From positions 202,739 through 266,738 of the forward strand of contig NZ_JBBPCC010000010.1 in the NCBI RefSeq assembly GCF_038070315.1: a stretch of DNA of 64,000 nt, written 5' to 3'. The notes beneath the pieces were generated by a model that was not told the DNA's origin, made no database searches, and worked only from the letters and a program-made list of their open reading frames with translations. This document shows, one piece after another, positions 34,487 through 42,743 of the stretch. The number at the start of each line of letters is the position of its first letter. The first letter of the stretch is position 1. Both the position numbers and the translations under genes were made by a program. The DNA comes from Paenibacillus_G filicis. Lineage in GTDB: Bacteria; Bacillota; Bacilli; Paenibacillales; NBRC-103111.

Positions 34487-35484
34487 GCACCCAGCGCCGC
34501 ACCCTGGTTACTGTTATCGTCCTGCTGCTTCTGCTGGCTGTCATCTTCTTCATAAGCGTTAATTCGGGGCTCGTCCGGCTCACACCGGTGGAGACCGTGC
34601 ACACCCTGCTGGGCCAAGGGACACCCGATGCCCGGCTCATCTTATTCGACATCCGGCTGCCCCGGATTGTCATCGCCCTGCTGGTCGGCGCAGGCTTTGC
34701 CGTGGCTGGGGCGATCATGCAGGGCGTATCCCGCAATGCGCTGGCCGATACGGGGCTGCTGGGCATCAATGCCGGAGCGGGCTTGGCTATTGTCTTGTAT
34801 GTGGTATTCGGCTATGGCAAGCTCCAGTATGCCCCGGTAGTCGCCCTGCCGGCGGTTGCGTTCGTCGGGGCTGCCTTAGCTGCCCTGTTCGTATTTCTGC
34901 TCGCGCTTAAAGACGGCCAGCTGGCCCCGGTACGGCTCGTGCTGGTTGGCATCGCCACAGGAGCGGGTATTAGCGCAGCGATGCTGTTTTTTACCTACCG
35001 GATGAATGCTTACAACTATACGTTCGTGAAAATCTGGCTGACGGGAAGCATTTGGGGCACCAACTGGCTCTACGTACAGGCTGCGCTGCTCTGGGTGGCA
35101 GTGCTGGTGCCGCTGGCCGTCTACAAGGGTTACCGGATCAACCTGTTGACCTTGGGCGATCCTATCGCGACCGGTCTGGGCGTCGCGGTGCAGCGCGAGC
35201 GTCTGGTCCTGATGGCTGTCGCAGTCGGACTCGCGGGGGCATGCGTCGCAGTGGCCGGAAGCATCGGCTTCGTCGGGCTGATCGCACCGCATCTGGCCCG
35301 CCGGCTGTTTCCGGCCGACTACCGGCTGCTGCTGCCGGGCGCGGCCCTGCTGGGCGCGATTCTCGTGCTTACCGCTGATACCATCGGCCGAACGATGGCG
35401 CAGCCGGTGGAAATTCCAGTGGGCGTCGTGGTTGCCGCCGTCGGAGCCCCCTACTTCCTGTATCTGCTGATCCGCAAGCCGTGA
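34483..35484 (+). CDS. FecCD-family iron-siderophore permease, second subunit
   Basis: A 333-residue partner permease with RLPRIVIALLVGAGFAVAGA, VSRNALADTGLLGINAGAGL and GSIGFVGLIAPHLARRLF. The start overlaps the preceding stop (ATGA), so the three genes are translationally coupled. The operon ends here with no ATPase gene; in Bacillus comparable systems use a shared ATPase such as YusV or FhuC encoded elsewhere. Confidence 0.92.
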   Translation: MSTQRRTLVTVIVLLLLLAVIFFISVNSGLVRLTPVETVHTLLGQGTPDARLILFDIRLPRIVIALLVGAGFAVAGAIMQGVSRNALADTGLLGINAGAGLAIVLYVVFGYGKLQYAPVVALPAVAFVGAALAALFVFLLALKDGQLAPVRLVLVGIATGAGISAAMLFFTYRMNAYNYTFVKIWLTGSIWGTNWLYVQAALLWVAVLVPLAVYKGYRINLLTLGDPIATGLGVAVQRERLVLMAVAVGLAGACVAVAGSIGFVGLIAPHLARRLFPADYRLLLPGAALLGAILVLTADTIGRTMAQPVEIPVGVVVAAVGAPYFLYLLIRKP

Positions 35485-35595
35485 AACCAAGCTGGAGGCT
35501 CAGGATATGGATATTCCAGCGTCGCGACGGGTCCAGGGAAAATAGGGGGAGGCGTGAAGCAAGCTCATCGTCTATAATAAAAGGACAGCATAAAG

Positions 35596-35618
35596 AAAAA
35601 CGGCTCCGGAAGGAGCCG
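35596..35618 (-). terminator. Terminator of the first SASP gene
   Basis: CGGCTCC pairs with GGAGCCG around a GGAA loop; on the minus strand a T-run follows. It lies 25 bases beyond the SASP stop. Confidence 0.85.
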
Positions 35619-35642
35619 CCCTTAAGTATTCGTGGTGTTGCC

Positions 35643-35870
35643 TTATCGGGAAAATTTGCCGGCCAGCTGCTGCTCGGCGATTTGAACGAGACGACGTGTA
35701 ATATGACCACCGATCGCACCCGTGTCGCGGGTAGCCATGAAGCCATAGTAGCCGTCTTGAGGAATTTGAATGCCCAGTTCTTGAGCAACTTCATACTTCA
35801 GCTGGTCCAAAGCCTGGGAGGCTTGAGGAACGACCAAAGCGTTGCTGCTGCGGGATTGTCCTGCACCCAT
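35643..35870 (-). CDS. Alpha/beta-type small acid-soluble spore protein
   Basis: A 75-residue spore DNA-binding protein. NALVVPQASQALDQLKYEVAQE contains the first DNA-binding helix and the germination-protease site (KYEVAQE); DTGAIGGHITRRLVQIAEQ is the conserved second helix. GGAGGTGAT, a perfect anti-Shine-Dalgarno match, lies before the ATG. The second copy at 44198-44425 differs at only six positions. These proteins coat and protect DNA in spores and supply amino acids on germination. Expression is expected in the forespore (sigma G). Confidence 0.95.
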   Translation of the reverse strand: MGAGQSRSSNALVVPQASQALDQLKYEVAQELGIQIPQDGYYGFMATRDTGAIGGHITRRLVQIAEQQLAGKFSR

Positions 35871-35974
35871 TGATATCACCTCCGTTCTGATAGGTAGTAT
35901 GTTCCACAAAAGGACTTCTACTCAATTTGGAAATTGGTAAATCTGTCCATTAGCGCGAAAAGGGGATGAACAGC

Positions 35975-36505
35975 ATGTCTTTTGCACTCAGCTACCGCAA
36001 CTGGTCCTTTGACCGTGACCTGCAAATCGTGCACGCCGATGTCAGGCTTGAGATTGACGGCGAATCGGTCATCGACGAGCCGCTCTGTATCGATGTAGGC
36101 CTGCCGGCCCTGCTGCTGAGCGCGCAGCGGGATGTGCGGCCCGACCGCTGGGCTGGGATTGAGGCCTGGGACAAGGTGCCCTTCTTCATCTGCGGCTGCG
36201 GCGACCCGGAATGCCGCGGCTTCTCCTTCATCGCCCGGCACCGCCAAGGCGAGCCGCTGCTCGATCTGCAGGAGGTCGAGGAGTCCCAGGACGGGGAGCC
36301 ACGCCCGCTGGCCGATTACCAGATCGACCGGGCGGAGTACATCCGGCAGGTCCGGGACATCGGCGAGACGTTCCTGGCCTTCGTGGAGCCGCTCGACTAT
36401 AGGCCGCTCTACGCGGACACGGTACCTACGGTTCGCAGGCTGCTAGCTGAGCTGTCTCGGCAGGAAATCGACGTTCAGGGATTTGCATCGGGTCAGAGCT
36501 CATAG
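35975..36505 (+). CDS. Hypothetical 176-residue protein with CGCGDPEC motif
   Basis: A soluble acidic protein. Its only clear motif is FFICGCGDPECRGFSF at about residues 69-84, where three cysteines could bind a metal. The start at ATG 35975 has GGGG nine bases upstream. It stands alone between a SASP gene and a convergent CapA-like gene. I do not recognise the family, though GCGDxxC-containing proteins of this size occur in Paenibacillus-like genomes as hypothetical proteins. Confidence 0.65.
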   Translation: MSFALSYRNWSFDRDLQIVHADVRLEIDGESVIDEPLCIDVGLPALLLSAQRDVRPDRWAGIEAWDKVPFFICGCGDPECRGFSFIARHRQGEPLLDLQEVEESQDGEPRPLADYQIDRAEYIRQVRDIGETFLAFVEPLDYRPLYADTVPTVRRLLAELSRQEIDVQGFASGQSS

Positions 36506-36553
36506 GTCAGCAGATCGACAGGCTGTGAACTTAATACCGATCGGGTGAAAAGC

Positions 36554-37789
36554 TCACCTGTCTAAGATCTCAAGCTCCGGCATCCAGCGGCGCATATGCT
36601 GCCTCAGCTCATCGCGGATGCTGGAGGCGCCCTTCAGCTCATGCTCTTCCACAGACGCAAGCGGTACGACACGGTATCCTCTCCAATCGGAGAACCGGAT
36701 ATAGGTCGGCATGATGCTTGCGTGCTCAACCGTTACGCCGCCCGGGCTATCGCCTGAAGCGGCTTTTTTGCGCAGCTTGGCCTGGAGGATGCCGCCGATG
36801 CGTGTATACGGCCCCGGCTGCTTCTGGGCCGCGATGAAATTGCCGAGCGAATAAACGGCCAGGCTGCGGCTGCCATGTCCGTCATCCACCCATTCGGCAG
36901 GCTGCAGCACATGCGGATGATGGCCCAGGATCAGGACCGCTCCGGCCGAAGCCGCCAGTCGGACGAGCTCCTGCTGACCGGCGTTCGGCAGACGCTGGTA
37001 CTCGTTGCCAAAGTGTAGGCTCACGATGACGGCATCGGCGCTTTGTCTGGCCTGGCTAACCTCTTGTTTCAGCGCCTCCTTATCCAGCCTGTGGACGAGA
37101 TATTCCTTTCCCGGCGGGGAGAGGATACCGTTCGTTCCGTAGGTATAGGCCAGGAATGCCAGCTTCAGCCCGTGCTTCTCCAAGATGCGCAGACGCCTGC
37201 GGTCGGCTTCATCCGTGCTGGCTCCCGTATATTCGACCCCCAGCGTGCGCCAATGTGCGATGGCCCGCTGCAAGGCTCTCTCCCCGCGGTCCAGCGCGTG
37301 ATTATTAGCCATGGTTACGAGGTCGAGACCAGCGTCGCGCAGTGCGTCAGCTACTTCGAAGGGACTGTTGAATGCCGGATAATCGGACAGTCCGATGGCA
37401 GCTCCGCCTGTCACGCTCTCCTGATTGGCTATCGCAATATCCGCCGTCTCCAGCATGCTCTTGACGGGGGCCAGCATCGGGCGGAAGTCGAAGGAGTTCC
37501 CGGTTCGGGCATCCTCGTAGACGGACCGATGGAGCAGGACATCTCCGACGGCTGCAAGCGTGACGGCGGGCTCCGGAGCAGGCGGGCCTGCCTGCTGCAT
37601 GCTTTCCTCAGGAAGTGGCACGGACAAGCTGCCTGTTCCGCCTCCTGTATGCTGCAGCTCGTGGACGGAGGCATCGGGAGCTGGCGGCTTTCCTTGCCTG
37701 GACAGGGTCGAACAGGAGCTGGAGACAACCGCTAGAAGAAGCGCACCGGCTATGGCGATGAGCCTGGGGGATCCCCAGATTTGTTTCAA
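36554..37789 (-). CDS. CapA-family lipoprotein (poly-gamma-glutamate-synthesis-like metallophosphatase fold)
   Basis: A 411-residue protein with an N-terminal hydrophobic segment ending in SSSCSTL, a likely lipoprotein signal, then a Pro-rich linker and a PGA_cap domain from about residue 75. Conserved motifs are LAAVGDVLLHRS, IANQESV, MANNHALDRGE, SLHFGNEYQ and GHHPHVLQ. Proteins of this kind include CapA of polyglutamate capsule systems, but no capB or capC is linked, so a general wall or capsule role is all that can be said. Confidence 0.88.
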   Translation of the reverse strand: MKQIWGSPRLIAIAGALLLAVVSSSCSTLSRQGKPPAPDASVHELQHTGGGTGSLSVPLPEESMQQAGPPAPEPAVTLAAVGDVLLHRSVYEDARTGNSFDFRPMLAPVKSMLETADIAIANQESVTGGAAIGLSDYPAFNSPFEVADALRDAGLDLVTMANNHALDRGERALQRAIAHWRTLGVEYTGASTDEADRRRLRILEKHGLKLAFLAYTYGTNGILSPPGKEYLVHRLDKEALKQEVSQARQSADAVIVSLHFGNEYQRLPNAGQQELVRLAASAGAVLILGHHPHVLQPAEWVDDGHGSRSLAVYSLGNFIAAQKQPGPYTRIGGILQAKLRKKAASGDSPGGVTVEHASIMPTYIRFSDWRGYRVVPLASVEEHELKGASSIRDELRQHMRRWMPELEILDR

Positions 37790-37913
37790 GTCGGATCCAC
37801 CTCCTGTTTTCCCATACTATCCCCAGATGGACAAATCCGCAGGGGATGAAACTATTTCCTGCATACAACGTTTAACGGTATACAAAGACGTAAGCTGAGA
37901 GGGGGAGGCAGAT

Positions 37914-38414
37914 ATGGAAGCTCGCACTGTCTACTTTCGCGAAAATTTTTTCTCCAGCGGAGAAACGGAAATTCTGGATGAAGCCCAGCGGCAGGTAGGG
38001 AGGTTGGATCTGCACAGCATGTTTCATTCTGGAGTGACCGTATACAGCTCCGGCGGACTCGCGTCCTATAGCGGCAAATTCCGTTTTTTCTCCAACAAAT
38101 GGTTCGTTTACAGTGGGAACGAGCAGGAAATGGGCGTATTGAGGTCCAGAATTTCGTTTCTGTCCCAACGATATGAATACGATAGTTTCCGTCACGGGAT
38201 ATTCACGATCGAGGCCCCTGCTTTCTCCAAAGATTATACGGTCGTTGCCCCTAATGGGCAGGTAGCTGCGGAATTCCGCCGGATTAGCCACTTCTTCGCT
38301 TCCGGAGCATTTGAGCTGACCAATCATTCGGGACTGCAGATGCAGGAATTGATCGTGGTGGTCATGGGTGTTCATGCGATCCGGAAGCGGAAGCAGTCCT
38401 CGGCGAATACATGA
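37914..38414 (+). CDS. Tubby/LURP-one-like hypothetical protein
   Basis: The 166-residue soluble protein has alternating beta-strand-like segments (YFRENFFSSGETEILDEAQRQ, GKFRFFSNKWFVYSG, DYTVVAPNGQVAAEFRR) and ends with a basic tail. This pattern resembles the small Tubby-C/LURP-one beta-barrel family, but the match is weak. GGGGGAGG precedes the ATG. It stands alone, divergent from the CapA-like gene. Confidence 0.55.
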   Translation: MEARTVYFRENFFSSGETEILDEAQRQVGRLDLHSMFHSGVTVYSSGGLASYSGKFRFFSNKWFVYSGNEQEMGVLRSRISFLSQRYEYDSFRHGIFTIEAPAFSKDYTVVAPNGQVAAEFRRISHFFASGAFELTNHSGLQMQELIVVVMGVHAIRKRKQSSANT

Positions 38415-38572
38415 AAAGTTTATGCATAAGACCTGACTTCCATAGGAATTTGGTTCAAAAGTCCTCATCATTCCAAGCTTTGTAACGGAAGTTACAGAAT
38501 CTTGAATGTTGAATATGGTAGTATCGGCTTAGAGAGAAGTCAGTTCTACAAGACAAGATAGGGAGTGGAAGT

Positions 38573-39360
38573 ATGCTGTTGTCCTGACGGATGAAGCAAT
38601 GGAGGGCGATATCCTCGGGCGCAGTATATACACGGCTGAAGGACGGCTGATATTGAATAAAGGCGTCAAGCTTGACGATAAACGGATTGACACCATCAAG
38701 CGGCGAGGACAGCGTTACGTTGTTATCGAATCAAGAGTCGGTGAGACTTCCGGTACGGAGGGGATCAAGGCGGATTTACGCCGCCTGACGGAGCTGCTGC
38801 TCCAGGAACTGAACGAGAAGGCTCAGTTGGAAGAGGGGCTGAGCTTTGAGCCGATTAATGACTGGGCCGATCATGCAGCCGCCTCCTTCATGGAGCAGCC
38901 GGATGTTATTTATTATTATCAAGACCTCCGGCCCAGTGGCCCGGACTTGATCGGACACAGCTTGAACGTATGCTTGCTGTCCATGCTGACGGGCAGGGCG
39001 CTCGGTTATACGCTGCCTTAGGTGAAAGAAGTGGCGATTGGCAGTCTGCTGCATGACATGGGACTGGCCTATTCCGCGGCTGACAGCTTGCTTATCCAAC
39101 ACCCGGTGACCGGCTATGAACTGCTGCAAGCAGTACCTGGCATTTCCGAAGGGGCACTGAATATTGTCCTGCAGCATCATGAGCAACTGGATGGCAGAGG
39201 CTTTCCTCAAGGTATTACAGGGAAGGAGCTATCCGAAGGGGCACAGATTTGCGGAATCTGCAGTGATTGTGCATTTCTCAAGGCATTCGTACCCTACCCC
39301 TTGGGGACGGTTTATAAGGAAATGGGGGACAGGTATGCCTATTACTTCAGCCAAGCTTAG
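38573..39360 (+). pseudogene. Decayed HD-GYP domain cyclic-di-GMP phosphodiesterase gene
   Basis: Three lesions are visible. First, ATG 38573 follows GGGAG at a proper distance but hits a stop after four codons; adding one base after it restores VVLTDEAMEGDILGRSIYT, a typical N-terminus. Second, an in-frame TAG at 39019-39021 interrupts GYTLP-VKEVAIGSLLHDMG; a C-to-T change of a Gln codon explains it. Third, after AQICGICSD the text jumps to AFLKAFVPYPLGTVY, so about 50 residues of the usual HD-GYP C-terminal part are missing, and the frame then runs into the next gene. The HD (HDMG) and GYP-like (HHEQLDGRGFPQG) motifs remain. Confidence 0.85.
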
Positions 39361-40033
39361 GTCGAAGATTCCTTTTTTCCAGGGCATAGATCCTGAACTT
39401 CTGAAGCGGATTGTACCGTATGTACAGGAGAAGACCTACAGGAAGGGAACGCTTATTTTCCTAGAGGGAAGCGAAGGGAATGAGATTTATTTCATCGCAT
39501 CGGGGTCAGTCAGCATTCATACGTTCAATAAATCCAAGAAGGTCATCCTGGCCTTCTTTCAAGAAGGCGATTATTTCGGGGAGATGGCGCTGATCAAGCC
39601 GGGTCTCGTACGGTCGGCAACAGCGGAGACGATCGCGCCGACGCGGTTATTCGTGCTGCAGGGAACGGATTTTAAGTACCTGTTCGAGAATGACCGTAAT
39701 TTGCTTTACTACCTGGTAGAGGACACGATGGATCGGCTGCGTAATGCGAACCGGCAGATCTATGATCTGACCTTCCTGAAGGTCCGTTCCCGCATCATGA
39801 AGCGGCTGAAGGGCTGGGCCGAGGAATATGCCGCTCCCAGACAAGCAGGCCCTGTCCTGATCCCGATGAAGCTGACCCATCAGCAGCTCGCCGATCTGGT
39901 CGGCGCCGTCCGCGAAACGGTATCCAAGGTGCTTCAGGAGCTGCAGGACGAGGGCCTGATCCAGATCAGGCAGAAGATGATTCAGGTGATCAGCATCAAG
40001 CAATTGGAGAGCAAGCTGCTGGAGGATGAATAA
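39335..40033 (+). CDS. Crp/Fnr-family transcriptional regulator
   Basis: A 232-residue regulator: a cyclic-nucleotide-binding-like beta barrel at about residues 10-125 (FLEGSEGNEIYFIASGSVSI, GDYFGEMALI) and a Crp-type winged helix at about 150-225 (MKLTHQQLADLVGAVRETVSKVLQEL is the recognition region). The Arg and Ser that bind cAMP in Crp are not evident, and there is no Fnr-like cysteine cluster. I chose ATG 39335, after GGGGGA. It overlaps the dead HD-GYP gene by 26 bases; a functional link with cyclic-di-GMP is possible but unproved. Confidence 0.9.
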   Translation: MPITSAKLRSKIPFFQGIDPELLKRIVPYVQEKTYRKGTLIFLEGSEGNEIYFIASGSVSIHTFNKSKKVILAFFQEGDYFGEMALIKPGLVRSATAETIAPTRLFVLQGTDFKYLFENDRNLLYYLVEDTMDRLRNANRQIYDLTFLKVRSRIMKRLKGWAEEYAAPRQAGPVLIPMKLTHQQLADLVGAVRETVSKVLQELQDEGLIQIRQKMIQVISIKQLESKLLEDE

Positions 40034-40054
40034 CTCTGGGCTTGCCCGCTCCAC

Positions 40055-41035
40055 TTAGAGACCGAAGTTCATATTCGGATACACATACGGGGTCTTGGCC
40101 GGCTCTGCCCGGACGACCTTTTCCACCTTGAGCACCATAATCTCCGCATCATTAAACTTCGTTTTTTCGATTTTGCCGGTTACCGTCACCCATCCGTCAT
40201 TCTCGAGCGTCTTGGCTCTGTCATATTCGGCAAGTACGCCGAAGGGAGCGGCATCCGCCGAGCAGCACTGGATGGAGAAGCGCCCGATGACGAACTGCCG
40301 CTCGTTCATCTCCTCTTGACGGTAGACAAAGCCGGTGAGCTCCAGCTTCTTGCCCACGAAACGGTCGAGATACAGATCGACTGAGGTCAGCGTCTCCATG
40401 AAAAATTCTTCCGATACTTGGATCGTATCCTGCTTATACAGCTTCTTGGCATAATCAGCATATTGCTTGGTGAACCGGTCGGAAGGGAACAGCTCATCTG
40501 TCGGCCCAGCCGAGCCTGCTTGCTGAGCTTCCTTGCCCGCGTCGCCGGTCTGAGACGTGCGGCTGTCCGGAGCGGTAGCACCGGTACCGCCGCCGTTCGT
40601 TGGAGCTTCTCCAGTGCCCGAATCGGCGGCTGGGGAAGCCTTCTTCACCGAGCTGGCACTGCTCAGGTTCATTCCTTTCTTGGCCGCGAGACTGCTGCCC
40701 ATGGTTGAGTCCGGGAGGGCGAAGCCGAGCAGCAGAGGCAGGATGAACAAGCCGTAGACGATGGTATGCTTGAAGACGGACCTGGACGGTGTGTGGTCAT
40801 GACCGCAGTCGCAGTCCGGCTCATGCCGCTTGCGCAGCGTGCTGACGGCCAGGTAGGCCTGATGGGCGCCTACGGCATAGAGGCCCAAGGCGGACCACTT
40901 GACATAATCGGTCATGCGTGGAGCTATGTACAGGAGAATGCGTTCGCTTTGGACGAGATAGGCGATGTACCCGGCAAAGCCGAACAGGATCAACGCCTTG
41001 ATGGCATGATGGAAGCTAAGCGTACGTGGACTCAT
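40055..41035 (-). CDS. TIGR03943/DUF1980 membrane protein (YcgQ-like)
   Basis: The 326-residue protein begins with several membrane segments (about residues 8-30, 35-65, 85-105), followed by a Ser/Ala/Gly-rich linker (about 120-170) and a soluble C-terminal domain with FVYRQEEMNERQFVIGRFSIQC shortened here, CSADAAPFGV, and GWVTVTGKIEK. It is the usual partner of the DUF318 permease and is coupled to it, ten bases after its stop, with GAGGTGA. In Bacillus the pair is YcgQ-YcgR; a role in metal handling has been suggested from genome context. Confidence 0.85.
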   Translation of the reverse strand: MSPRTLSFHHAIKALILFGFAGYIAYLVQSERILLYIAPRMTDYVKWSALGLYAVGAHQAYLAVSTLRKRHEPDCDCGHDHTPSRSVFKHTIVYGLFILPLLLGFALPDSTMGSSLAAKKGMNLSSASSVKKASPAADSGTGEAPTNGGGTGATAPDSRTSQTGDAGKEAQQAGSAGPTDELFPSDRFTKQYADYAKKLYKQDTIQVSEEFFMETLTSVDLYLDRFVGKKLELTGFVYRQEEMNERQFVIGRFSIQCCSADAAPFGVLAEYDRAKTLENDGWVTVTGKIEKTKFNDAEIMVLKVEKVVRAEPAKTPYVYPNMNFGL

Positions 41036-41045
41036 CGGGTTCACC

Positions 41046-42215
41046 TCACAGGAAGAAAATACGTTCGAACAGCAGAGAGAACAACAAGGTGACTACGGTC
41101 ACGAGTACGGTCAGCACGAGAACAAATCTGACACGGAATGCGGATAGGAGCATCAGGCTGCTCTTGATATCCAGCATCGGACCGAAGACCAGAAACGTCA
41201 GTAGTGAGCCGGTCGAGAAGGTCGTGACGAACGACGAGGCCACGAAGGCGTCAGAGGTGGAGCAGAGCGACAGGATATAAGCGAAGCCCATCATAAACAG
41301 ATGGGAGCTGATCGTGCCTTCGCCGATGGCGGCCAGGCTATCGCGCGACATGAAGGTTTGGATGATGGCGGTCAGCATGGCGCCGAAAATTAAATATTTA
41401 CCCATATCGAAAAATTCTTCGGACGCATGGCTGAGCACGCCAGCTGCCTTCCCTTTCAATCCGCGGCCGGCGCTGCTATGGGCGGCATGACCGGCGCCAT
41501 GAATATGGCCTCCTGCGTGGACGTGACCATGTTCATGGTTGTGGTTGTGATCGTGATGGTGCCCATGATCATGATGATGGTGGTCGTGTCCATGATCGTG
41601 ATGATGCGCATGTCCGTGCAGGTGTCCATGGTTGTGCCCATGGTCGTGTTCATGGGTACCCTCTGTCTGGCTGCGCAGAGGATTCGACCGGACGAACCGG
41701 TAGACGATCAGACCGACTGCCGCGGCTACGACAAAGGCGAGTGCCATCCGGGAGTAGGCGATCTCTGGGCGGGTACGGAAGGCCATGAAGGTGGAGGCAT
41801 AGACGACCGGATTAATGATCGGTCCCGCTAGAATAAACACGACGGCTACATAAGCCGGCATGCCTTTGCGAATCAGACGCCGGATGACAGGAATCATGCC
41901 GCATTCGCAGAGAGGGAAGATGATGCCCACCAGGCACGCGAACAAGATGCCGAGGATCGGGTTTTTCGGAGTCCAGCGGCGGATAGTCTGCTCAGATACG
42001 AACATCTGCAGTACGGCGGACACGAGGACGCCTAGCAGGACGAAGGGCAGCGCCTCTAGGATGATGCTGATAAACATCGTCTTGAAGTTTTGCATCGCAT
42101 CGGAGCTGATCCAGGACAGATCGGGCTGCTGCTTCTGCGTGAAGATCAGTACAAGCATAAGCAGGCATAGAACGGCCAGGATATTAGTGATCCAGCGTTG
42201 GATAGTCATGGACAC
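41046..42215 (-). CDS. DUF318/YraQ-family permease with His-rich loop (YcgR-like)
   Basis: A polytopic membrane protein of about 389 residues. The family motif is LFPLCECGMIPVIRRLIRKG at about residues 110-129, and a second SLCSTSDAF motif lies near residue 325. Between them a cytoplasmic or external loop of roughly 80 residues is rich in His (about residues 190-265), a probable metal-binding stretch. I list GTG 42215, ten bases after AAGGAG, with ATG 42209 as the alternative. A Zur-like box lies just upstream. Substrate unknown, zinc is the best guess. Confidence 0.85.
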   Translation of the reverse strand: MSMTIQRWITNILAVLCLLMLVLIFTQKQQPDLSWISSDAMQNFKTMFISIILEALPFVLLGVLVSAVLQMFVSEQTIRRWTPKNPILGILFACLVGIIFPLCECGMIPVIRRLIRKGMPAYVAVVFILAGPIINPVVYASTFMAFRTRPEIAYSRMALAFVVAAAVGLIVYRFVRSNPLRSQTEGTHEHDHGHNHGHLHGHAHHHDHGHDHHHHDHGHHHDHNHNHEHGHVHAGGHIHGAGHAAHSSAGRGLKGKAAGVLSHASEEFFDMGKYLIFGAMLTAIIQTFMSRDSLAAIGEGTISSHLFMMGFAYILSLCSTSDAFVASSFVTTFSTGSLLTFLVFGPMLDIKSSLMLLSAFRVRFVLVLTVLVTVVTLLFSLLFERIFFL

Positions 42216-42237
42216 GATCCCATTTCTCCTTCTATAA

Positions 42238-42252
42238 ACGTAATAATTATTA
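42238..42252 (-). promoter_or_regulatory. Zur-like box before the DUF318/DUF1980 operon
   Basis: ACGTAATAATTATTA matches the Zur consensus TCGTAATnATTACGA at 11 of 14 defined positions. On the minus strand TATAAT lies immediately upstream, so bound repressor would cover the start of transcription. Fur and PerR boxes share the same core, so the identity of the regulator is not certain. Confidence 0.5.
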
Positions 42253-42360
42253 TTATATCGTATGCACGAGCCCTTGAATATAGGACGAGTTTTTTTCGGA
42301 AGGAAGAATTTGGGCGGGAGGTGGTTGACATCGCATGATGCGTTCGATACAATGCTCCTA

Positions 42361-42690
42361 ATAAGCAATGACGGGAACAAGTAAGCGGCAGTGCGCTTGA
42401 TCAGAGAGCCGGTGGGTGGTGCGAACCGGCAGGCGGCGCCGACTGAATGGATCCCTGAGCTGAAGGTGGAACGGCCGCGCGATTACCGGGCCCGGGACGG
42501 ATAATTAACTTTCCGTTGAATGCGTGAGCAAGTATACCTGTCCGGCTGACTCCCCGTTACAGGAGCCATAAGGTTTGCATAATTCAGGCACTGACTGGAT
42601 GAGGATATCATCTGGCGGGTCGTTCATGCAGGCGAATTAGGGTGGCACCACGGTCTCTCGTCCCTTGCGGGGAGAGGCCTTTTTTGTATG
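42361..42690 (+). ncRNA. T-box leader for trpS (Trp specifier)
   Basis: The leader has the AGAGAGCCGGTGGG..CGAACCGGC distal Stem I arm, a probable specifier codon TGG at 42448-42450 in GAATGGATC, and the T-box sequence AGGGTGGCACCACGG at 42639-42653. The terminator GGTCTCTCGTCCC/GGGGAGAGGCC (42652-42680) with TTTTTT follows. Uncharged tRNA-Trp is expected to stabilise the antiterminator and allow trpS transcription. Confidence 0.95.
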
Positions 42691-42743
42691 CATTTTTGGG
42701 TAAAGAAACGAGAAGAGTCTAGAATATCGGGAGGTAATGAACA

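Noticed and set aside
39164..39334. N-terminal extension of the Crp/Fnr protein by 57 residues
   Set aside because: The extension is an out-of-frame reading of the HD-GYP pseudogene; ATG 39335 fits the family start and has a ribosome site.
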